Shown one piece after another: positions 1-5,047 of a stretch of 9,020 nucleotides of DNA (its first letter is position 1; the number at the start of each line of letters is the position of its first letter). A model generated the notes under the pieces. It had not been told where the DNA came from and did not search any database. It saw only the letters and a list, made by a program, of their open reading frames with translations. The position numbers and the translations under genes were made by a program. The stretch comes from Lentisphaeria bacterium. GTDB taxonomy: Bacteria; Verrucomicrobiota; Lentisphaeria; Oligosphaerales; Oligosphaeraceae. Location of the stretch: the NCBI GenBank assembly GCA_016303095.1, contig JAEDMH010000094.1, positions 1 through 9,020 on the forward strand, written 5' to 3'.

Positions 1-84
1 CCCCCGGGAGCGGGAACCCCTGGGGGCACAGGATGTATTCCAGGAAAGATTGCCGTCACCTCCCCCCCACGAATCTGTTTATCC

Positions 85-564
85 TTATCCTTCGGGCCAG
101 CGTCCGGCCTGGGCCAGGGCGGCGTTGGCGAAGCGTCCATCCAGGGTTTTCTCCTCCCCCAGCCATGGGGGGCGAACGAAGGGGAAATCCTCCCGGGGGA
201 CCTCCAATTCCGCGGTGAAATGTCCTTCCAGGGGGCCGTGGTAGGCATCGATTTCCCATTGGCATCCCGGTTCTGCCGCAGGCACAAAATACCGGGTTTT
301 GGCCACCATGCGGTTTTGGCAGAAGAGAGCCAGCAGTTCCCGGGCGTCCTCCACGGGAATGGGATATTCGAACTCCCGGCGGCTCATTCCCTGGGCCTTC
401 CCCTTCAAGTTCAGGTTGGCCTGTTCTCCTATGATGCGCACCCGAAAGGAGCCTCCTCCCGCCATAGGAAAATACCCCTGGAGAATCTCCACGCTCCTCC
501 GGGCCTGGCTCCGCCAGGAATCATCCTTCACCAGAAACTTCCTCTCCCGCTCCACCGTCGCCAT
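85..564 (-). CDS. CYTH domain protein (triphosphate tunnel metalloenzyme)
   Basis: 159-aa protein. The N-terminus carries the CYTH signature ExExK (E5, E7, K9 in VERERKFLV), followed by the alternating charged beta strands of the tunnel fold: FRVRI, LNLKGK, RREFEYPI, KTRYFVP, WEIDAYHG and FTAELEV. Members of this family hydrolyse inorganic triphosphate or other triphosphates with divalent metal; some relatives are class IV adenylate cyclases or thiamine triphosphatases, and the substrate cannot be told from sequence. The length matches compact bacterial single-domain forms, with no CHAD domain. I chose the ATG at 564 because the CYTH motif begins there and AGGGAG (574-579) lies 9 nt upstream; the frame stays open to 891, but that stretch is antisense to the next gene and resembles nothing. 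It is divergent from the operon starting at 722 and presumably cytoplasmic. Family assignment is firm; physiological role is unknown. Confidence 0.9.
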   Translation of the reverse strand: MATVERERKFLVKDDSWRSQARRSVEILQGYFPMAGGGSFRVRIIGEQANLNLKGKAQGMSRREFEYPIPVEDARELLALFCQNRMVAKTRYFVPAAEPGCQWEIDAYHGPLEGHFTAELEVPREDFPFVRPPWLGEEKTLDGRFANAALAQAGRWPEG

Positions 565-590
565 GGGGCAATTCTCCCTGCCGTCCCGGA

Positions 591-620
591 TTCCAGCAGT
601 TCCAGGGAACGTGCTATATT
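591..620 (+). promoter_or_regulatory. candidate promoter for the + strand operon
   Basis: In the divergent spacer, TATATT (615-620) is preceded by TG one base upstream, forming an extended -10 (TGCTATATT). A weak -35-like TTCCAG lies at 591-596 with an 18-nt spacer. This is the only clearly AT-rich hexamer in the otherwise GC-rich 565-721 spacer. It would give a leader of roughly 95 nt before the ATG at 722. Found by eye only; the organism's sigma consensus is unknown. Confidence 0.35.
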
Positions 621-664
621 TTGGGCCACTGACACCCGTGCATGAAGCCCCTGCTGGAAACCTG

Positions 665-682
665 TCCCGCCCCAGGGCGGGA
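665..682 (+). other. short GC hairpin in the putative 5' leader
   Basis: TCCCGCC (665-671) and GGCGGGA (676-682) form a perfect 7-bp stem around a CCAG loop, about 40 nt before the start codon at 722. There is no T-run after it, so it is not an ordinary intrinsic terminator. It could be a leader RNA structure or a protein-binding inverted repeat. In GC-rich DNA it may also be chance. Confidence 0.35.
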
Positions 683-721
683 GCGAAGGGGGCATGACGG
701 GATACTGTAGCACACCACGCC

Positions 722-1696
722 ATGCCCTCCCCCAAACGCATCCTCGTCACCGGCGGCGCCGGATTTTTGGGTTCCCATTTGACGGAAGCCCTGCTGAAGG
801 AGGGGCACGCCGTCTTTGTGGTGGACAATCTGTGGACCGGACGAAAGGAGAATCTGGAGCCCCTCCGGAAAGAATATGGGGAGAGGCTCACCTTCCTTTG
901 CCAGGATGTGCGGGAGATGGACTTTTGCCAGGAGGTGCAGGAGATTTACAATCTGGCCTGTCCCGCCTCCCCTCCCGCCTACCAGCAGGATCCCCTGGCC
1001 ACCACTCTGACCTGCGTCCAAGGGGCGCTGAAGGTGCTGGAGCTGGCGGATCGCTGGCATGCCCGGGTTCTTCAGGCCTCCACCAGCGAAGTCTACGGCG
1101 ACGCCCTCCAGCACCCCCAGAACGAGGAATACTGGGGCAATGTGAATCCCCACGGCCCCCGCTCCTGCTATGACGAGGGAAAGCGGGTGGCGGAAAGTCT
1201 CTTCTTCGACTATCGGCGCACCCGGGGCACCGCCATCAAGGTGGCCAGAATCTTCAACAGCTACGGCCCTCAGATGGATCCCCAGGACGGGCGGGTGGTC
1301 TCCAACTTCATCCTCCAGGCCCTCCGTCAGGAACCCATCACCCTCTATGGAGACGGCTCCCAGACCCGCTCCTTCTGCTATTGCCAGGACACCATCCGAG
1401 GGCTGATGGCCCTCATGGCCACGCCGGAGGAGTTCACGGGGCCCGTGAACATCGGCAATCCCGGGGAATACACCATCCGGGAGCTGGCGGAGAAGATCCT
1501 GGCCCTGACCGGCAGCGCCAGCCCCCTGGTCTATCGTCCCCTGCCCGTGGACGATCCCAAGAAGCGCCGGCCCGACATTTCCCTGGCCCGCCAGGCTCTC
1601 CCATGGGAACCTCGTCTTTCCCTGGACCAGGGGCTTCCCCCCACTGTGCATTACTTTCAATCCCTCCTGTCCAACTCTCCTTGCCCCACCCCATGA
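722..1696 (+). CDS. UDP-glucuronate decarboxylase (UDP-xylose synthase)
   Basis: 324-aa extended short-chain dehydrogenase. It has an NAD-binding Rossmann glycine motif GGAGFLGSH (G11, G14, G17), the active-site segment TSEVYG (S122, E123), the catalytic YDEGK (Y150, K154) and the Arg-containing segment QTRSFCYCQD. The surrounding HPQNEEYWGNVNPHGPRSC block closely follows known UDP-xylose synthases. The enzyme oxidises UDP-glucuronate at C4, decarboxylates it and reduces the product to UDP-xylose; the Glu of SxE and the Arg are the residues that mark decarboxylases among these SDRs. The length is normal for bacterial forms without a membrane anchor. The ATG at 722 is the first possible start, since an in-frame TGA lies at 695-697; no Shine-Dalgarno sequence is visible. 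First gene of the operon; its stop overlaps the next start (ATGA). Supplies a sugar donor for surface glycans. A UDP-glucose dehydrogenase to make its substrate is not in the window. Confidence 0.9.
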   Translation: MPSPKRILVTGGAGFLGSHLTEALLKEGHAVFVVDNLWTGRKENLEPLRKEYGERLTFLCQDVREMDFCQEVQEIYNLACPASPPAYQQDPLATTLTCVQGALKVLELADRWHARVLQASTSEVYGDALQHPQNEEYWGNVNPHGPRSCYDEGKRVAESLFFDYRRTRGTAIKVARIFNSYGPQMDPQDGRVVSNFILQALRQEPITLYGDGSQTRSFCYCQDTIRGLMALMATPEEFTGPVNIGNPGEYTIRELAEKILALTGSASPLVYRPLPVDDPKKRRPDISLARQALPWEPRLSLDQGLPPTVHYFQSLLSNSPCPTP

Positions 1697-2481
1697 AACA
1701 GCTTGCCGCCCAACTGTATACCGTCCGCGACTTCACCAAGACCGCCAAGGACTTCGCCAAAACCTGCCAGAAAATCCGCAAGATGGGATACGAGGGGGTG
1801 CAGCTTTCGGCGGTAGGCCCCATTCCTCCCCAGGAGATCCAGAAGATTTTGGAAGGAGAGGGCTTGGCCTGCGTCGCCACCCACGTGAGCCTGGATCGCA
1901 TCGAGAAGGAGACCCAGGCGGTCATCGAGGAGCATCTCCTCTGGAACTGCCCCCACATCGCCATCGGCGGCTTCTTCCCCGGGGAAACGGAGGAGAGCAA
2001 GGCCAAGACCTGGAAGGATTTCTCCCTGCGCTTCTCCAAGATCGCCAAGGTTCTGGCCAAGGCCGGCCTCGTCCTGGGATACCACAACCACTTCCATGAG
2101 TTCATCCAGACCTCCGACGGGCTGACGGGATACGAGCACTTGATCCGGGAGCTGGATCCCGCCAACACCTGGTTCGAGGTGGACACTTACTGGGTGGCCG
2201 CCGCCGGCAAATCCCCCGCCACCCTCCTGCGCCGCCTGGCCCATCGCGTCCCCTGCCTCCACCTGAAAGACGCCAAGATTGTCCGGCAGAAGGAGGGATT
2301 CGCCCCCCAGCATCTGATCACCGAGGTGGGTGACGGCAACCTGGACTGGCCCGAAATCCTGGATGCCGCCCAATACGCCGGCGTCCAATGGTATATCGTG
2401 GAACGGGACAATGGCGAGCTGGAACCCTTCCGCAGCCTGGAACGCTCCTTCCATAACCTCCGCTTCACCATGGGCCTCTAG
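1693..2481 (+). CDS. sugar phosphate isomerase/epimerase family protein (AP endonuclease 2-like TIM barrel)
   Basis: 262-aa protein of the xylose isomerase-like TIM-barrel superfamily. It opens with the typical first strand AAQLYTVRDF. Candidate metal and active-site residues on the barrel strands include the YHNHFHEF block (H131, H133, H135, E136), D164 in FEVDTYW, H190 in HLKD and E237 in YIVERD near the end. Members are divalent-metal enzymes that isomerise or epimerise sugars, inositols or sugar phosphates; the substrate cannot be assigned here. The N-terminal helix is unusually lysine-rich (KTAKDFAKTCQKIRK). The ATG at 1693 overlaps the preceding stop as ATGA, which fixes the start and suggests translational coupling; the frame remains open upstream only as a shadow of the decarboxylase gene. 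Cytoplasmic, with no signal peptide. Its place among nucleotide-sugar genes suggests a carbohydrate substrate, but that is inference. Confidence 0.85.
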   Translation: MKQLAAQLYTVRDFTKTAKDFAKTCQKIRKMGYEGVQLSAVGPIPPQEIQKILEGEGLACVATHVSLDRIEKETQAVIEEHLLWNCPHIAIGGFFPGETEESKAKTWKDFSLRFSKIAKVLAKAGLVLGYHNHFHEFIQTSDGLTGYEHLIRELDPANTWFEVDTYWVAAAGKSPATLLRRLAHRVPCLHLKDAKIVRQKEGFAPQHLITEVGDGNLDWPEILDAAQYAGVQWYIVERDNGELEPFRSLERSFHNLRFTMGL

Positions 2482-2493
2482 CCTGCCTCTCCC

Positions 2494-3297
2494 ATGACCC
2501 GACTCCTCTTCTGCGGAGCCGGCAAGATGGCCACCGCCATCGCCGCCGGCGCCATCGCCCACCACCTCCTTTCCCCCGAAGAGGTGGCCGCCTTCGACCC
2601 TGCCCCCCAGGCGCGGGAAGCCTTCGCCCAGGCCACGGGATGCCCCTCGGTGCATCCCCAGGCAACCCCGGAGCTCATGGCTTGGGCGGATGTCCTGGTG
2701 CTGGCGGTCAAGCCCCAAAGCGCACCGGAAGCCTTTGCCGCCCTCCCTCCTCCGAAACCCGGCGCCCTGATCCTCTCCATCTGCGCAGGACTCTCCCTGG
2801 CCAAATTGCGCCAGTGGTTCGGGGATGTGCGCATGGTGCGGGTCATGCCCAACACTCCCCTCATGGCGGGAGCGGGCGCCAGTGCCTACGCCCTCTCCCG
2901 TCCGGAGGACGAGGAAGCCGACGCCTTCGCCGCCCGGCTGCTGGGCGCCCTGGGCAAGGCCTGGCGTGTCCCGGAAGAGCAGCTGGATGCGGTCACGGCC
3001 TTGTCTGGCTCCGGTCCGGCCTACTTCTTCGCCTTCATTGAGGCCTTGCGGCAAGGGGGCGAGACCCTGGGGCTTCCGGGAGAGCTGGCCCAGGAGCTGG
3101 CCATTCAGACCATGGCCGGGGCCACGGCCATGCTCCAGCAGGGCAAGGGCACCCCGGAAGAGCTGCGCATTGCCGTGACCTCCAAGGGAGGCACCACCGC
3201 CGCCGCCCTGAAGGTCATGGAAGACCAGGGCTTCCCTCGTATGGTTCAGGATCTCCTGCGGGCCGCCCGGGATCGCTCCCAGGAACTGGGACGCTGA
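2494..3297 (+). CDS. proC: pyrroline-5-carboxylate reductase
   Basis: 267-aa protein. The N-terminal Rossmann motif is FCGAGKMATAI, followed by VLAVKPQ, MPNTPLMAGAGA and the dimerisation-domain blocks SGSGPAYFFAFIEAL and IAVTSKGGTTAAAL (from I226), which match the family signature. It catalyses the NAD(P)H-dependent reduction of 1-pyrroline-5-carboxylate to proline, the last step of proline synthesis, in the cytoplasm. The length is standard. The start at 2494 is 12 nt after the upstream stop, has no Shine-Dalgarno sequence, and places the glycine motif at the usual distance from the N-terminus. A proline enzyme between two carbohydrate genes looks like a housekeeping passenger in the operon. 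Identification is very secure. Confidence 0.96.
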   Translation: MTRLLFCGAGKMATAIAAGAIAHHLLSPEEVAAFDPAPQAREAFAQATGCPSVHPQATPELMAWADVLVLAVKPQSAPEAFAALPPPKPGALILSICAGLSLAKLRQWFGDVRMVRVMPNTPLMAGAGASAYALSRPEDEEADAFAARLLGALGKAWRVPEEQLDAVTALSGSGPAYFFAFIEALRQGGETLGLPGELAQELAIQTMAGATAMLQQGKGTPEELRIAVTSKGGTTAAALKVMEDQGFPRMVQDLLRAARDRSQELGR

Positions 3298-3343
3298 CTC
3301 TCCTCCCCTTCCCTCCCCCACTCCCTCCCTCTCCTCCACCTCT
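3298..3343. other. polypyrimidine intergenic tract with G-quadruplex motif on the complementary strand
   Basis: All but two of the 46 bases between proC and the next start are C or T (A only at 3320 and 3338). On the - strand, 3305-3329 reads as five runs of three or more G separated by loops of 1-3 nt, which satisfies the usual G3+N1-7 quadruplex rule. Because the mRNA is pyrimidine-only here, no Shine-Dalgarno sequence is possible before the ATG at 3344. Confidence 0.7.
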
Positions 3344-4315
3344 ATGCGCATCCTGGTCACCGGCGGCGCCGGCTTCATCGGTTCCCATCTCTGCCAAGCC
3401 CTGCTGGAACAGGGACACCAGGTGGAGGTCCTGGACGACCTCTCCACCGGCTCCCTGGAGAATCTGGAGGGCCTCCAGGGCGGGCGCAACCTCTCCCTCC
3501 ATGTGGGCTCCGTCAACGACGCCGCCCTGGTGGAGCGTCTGGTCTCCCGGGCGCAATACGTCTATCATCTGGCCAGTGCCGTGGGAGTGCGCCTGATCAT
3601 CGACCAGCCTGTCCGCACCATCGAGAGCATTGTGGGAGGCACTACCGTGGTTCTGGAAGCCTGCCACCGCCATGGCACCCCCTTCCTTCTCACCAGCACC
3701 TCCGAGGTCTACGGCAAGGGCTCCCGGGTTCCCTTCTGCGAGGAGGATGACACGGTGATGGGGCCCACCTCCACCCGACGGTGGAGCTATGCCTGCGCCA
3801 AGGCCCTGGATGAATTTCTGGCCCTGGCCTACTGGGTGGAAAGCCGCCTTCCCGTGACGGTGGTGCGGCTCTTCAACACGGTGGGTCCCCGGCAAACCGG
3901 CCAATACGGGATGGTGATTCCCAATCTGGTGGAGCAGGCTCTCCGGGGACTCCCTGTGACCGTCTACGGAGACGGCACCCAGACCCGGTGCTTCACCCAT
4001 GTGGCCGACATCGTGGACGCCCTCCTGGCCATCCCCCACCATCCCGAAACCCGGGGACAGGTCATCAATCTGGGCAACGACCAGGAAATCTCCATCCTCC
4101 AGCTGGCCCGGGAAATCCTGAAGGCCACGGGCTCCTCCTCGCCCTTGGAAATCATCCCCTACGAAAAGGCCTACGGCCCCGGCTTCGAGGATATGCACCG
4201 CCGGGTCCCCTCCCTGGAAAAGGCCGCCCGGCTGCTGGGCTATCATCCCCGCCATGGATTGCCGGAGATTCTCCGGGACGTGGTGGAGGAAAAGCGGCGC
4301 AAGCTGTCCCGCTGA
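3344..4315 (+). CDS. NAD-dependent nucleotide-sugar epimerase/decarboxylase (extended SDR)
   Basis: 323-aa extended SDR, a paralogue of the protein at 722-1696. The Rossmann motif is GGAGFIGSH (G7, G10, G13). The active site has TSTSEVYGKG and YACAK (Y149, K153), and a conserved GPTSTRRWSYACAKALDEF block precedes and includes the catalytic Tyr. The segment QTRCFTHVADIVDAL resembles the Arg-containing region of UDP-glucuronate decarboxylases such as ArnA, and with the SxE motif favours a decarboxylase-like or UDP-glucuronate-using enzyme. Proteins of this subgroup are also often called UDP-glucose 4-epimerases, so the exact product is open. It probably makes a second nucleotide sugar for the glycan polymerised by the membrane protein encoded downstream. 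The start is the first ATG after the pyrimidine tract and gives a normal N-terminus. The next gene starts 9 nt downstream. Confidence 0.82.
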   Translation: MRILVTGGAGFIGSHLCQALLEQGHQVEVLDDLSTGSLENLEGLQGGRNLSLHVGSVNDAALVERLVSRAQYVYHLASAVGVRLIIDQPVRTIESIVGGTTVVLEACHRHGTPFLLTSTSEVYGKGSRVPFCEEDDTVMGPTSTRRWSYACAKALDEFLALAYWVESRLPVTVVRLFNTVGPRQTGQYGMVIPNLVEQALRGLPVTVYGDGTQTRCFTHVADIVDALLAIPHHPETRGQVINLGNDQEISILQLAREILKATGSSSPLEIIPYEKAYGPGFEDMHRRVPSLEKAARLLGYHPRHGLPEILRDVVEEKRRKLSR

Positions 4316-4324
4316 TCCCCGGCC

Positions 4325-5047
4325 ATGCTGCGTCTCTACCGCCAGCAGATTCTTCCCGGACTCTCCTTCGAGTGCGCCGTCCCCGAGGAGGAAGGCTATT
4401 CTCCGGGGACCCTGGTGGTCCTGCAATGCGAGCGTTTCCTGGAATTGGGGCGGCTGCAGGCTCCCTGCCCCTGCCCCCCCGTGGAGGACCTCTCCCTCTG
4501 GGAGCAGCAGCGTTCCCAGCGAGGCGCCCGGCGCATGGAGGGAACGAGGATTCCTTTGGTTCTTCGGAGGGCCACAGAGGAGGATCGGCGCAAGCGGGAG
4601 GAGAACCGGCTCCTGGCCCGGGACATGACCCCTTTGGTGGAAACCAAACTACGGGAATGCCACTTGGAGCGCCTGCGCCTCACCACCCTCCATCTCACCT
4701 TGGACCAGAAGTATCTGGTCTGCCTTTACACAGCGGAAGGACGGGTGGACTTCCGAAGTTTCCTCCACAGCATGGCCGCCGCCATCCCCCAGCGGCTGGA
4801 GATGCGTCAAATCGGCCCCCGGGAAGAAGCCGCCCTCCTGGGGGGGCTGGGCATCTGCGGACGCCCCCTCTGCTGCCATAGCTTCCTCTCCCTCATGCTC
4901 CCCCCCGCCCAGGGCAACGGCCCCTGGCGCTCCTCCTCCAAGCTGGGCCTGTGCAACCAAACGCGCTGCTGTCTCCACTTTGCCTCTCCCGACGCCCCCA
5001 AGCTTCCCCTGCGCTCCCCCCACATGCCAGAGGAGAAGACACCGTGA
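4325..5047 (+). CDS. PSP1 domain protein (RicT/YaaT-like)
   Basis: 240-aa protein with the PSP1 C-terminal domain. Diagnostic segments are IGPREEAALLGGLGICGRPLCC (C178, C183, C184) and a second cysteine group LCNQTRCC (C210, C215, C216). The middle contains the charged helix DRRKREENRLLARDM and the LDQKYLVCLYTAEGRVDFRSF strand region typical of the family. In Bacillus subtilis, YaaT/RicT joins RicA and RicF in an Fe-S complex that affects RNase Y-dependent mRNA processing, competence and biofilm; whether this applies here is unknown. The second motif is divergent (CNQTRCC where many members have a CGRLMCC-like sequence), and the linker between the groups is Ser- and Gly-rich. No Shine-Dalgarno sequence precedes the ATG, which lies 9 nt after the previous stop. 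Its TGA overlaps the next GTG start (GTGA). Family call is good; function is inferred. Confidence 0.85.
   Translation: MLRLYRQQILPGLSFECAVPEEEGYSPGTLVVLQCERFLELGRLQAPCPCPPVEDLSLWEQQRSQRGARRMEGTRIPLVLRRATEEDRRKREENRLLARDMTPLVETKLRECHLERLRLTTLHLTLDQKYLVCLYTAEGRVDFRSFLHSMAAAIPQRLEMRQIGPREEAALLGGLGICGRPLCCHSFLSLMLPPAQGNGPWRSSSKLGLCNQTRCCLHFASPDAPKLPLRSPHMPEEKTP
5031..5035 (+). promoter_or_regulatory. ribosome binding site selecting the GTG start at 5044
   Basis: AGGAG, 8 nt before a GTG that overlaps the upstream TGA as GTGA. It is one of only two convincing Shine-Dalgarno sequences before a gene here. It favours the GTG over the in-frame ATG at 4951, which would overlap the PSP1 gene by 97 nt and add a non-hydrophobic extension. 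Confidence 0.7.

Noticed and set aside
565..891. Extension of the CYTH frame to an upstream ATG at 891
   Set aside because: The CYTH fold begins at the ATG at 564, which has its own ribosome binding site; the extension is antisense to the next gene and has no similarity to the family.
694..1173. 159-aa + strand ORF from ATG 694, preceded by a G-rich SD-like run
   Set aside because: Different frame from the decarboxylase, low-complexity Arg/Gly/Pro product, overlaps the firmly identified gene.
614..1660. 348-aa open frame on the - strand across the UDP-glucuronate decarboxylase gene
   Set aside because: Antisense shadow of a GC-rich gene. A similar shadow protein lies opposite the paralogous SDR (3215-4426), which is explained by homology of the sense genes. 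No recognisable motifs.
1381..1692. Upstream start for the TIM-barrel isomerase at 1381
   Set aside because: The extra residues are a frame shadow of the decarboxylase gene; the barrel starts at the ATG at 1693.
1657..3516. 619-aa - strand open frame across the isomerase and proC
   Set aside because: Opposite two firmly identified genes; Gly/Gln-rich low-complexity product typical of antisense GC-rich DNA.
4951..5043. ATG at 4951 as start of the ligase/polymerase gene
   Set aside because: It would overlap the PSP1 gene by 97 nt; the GTG at 5044 has AGGAG 8 nt upstream and a GTGA overlap like other junctions here.
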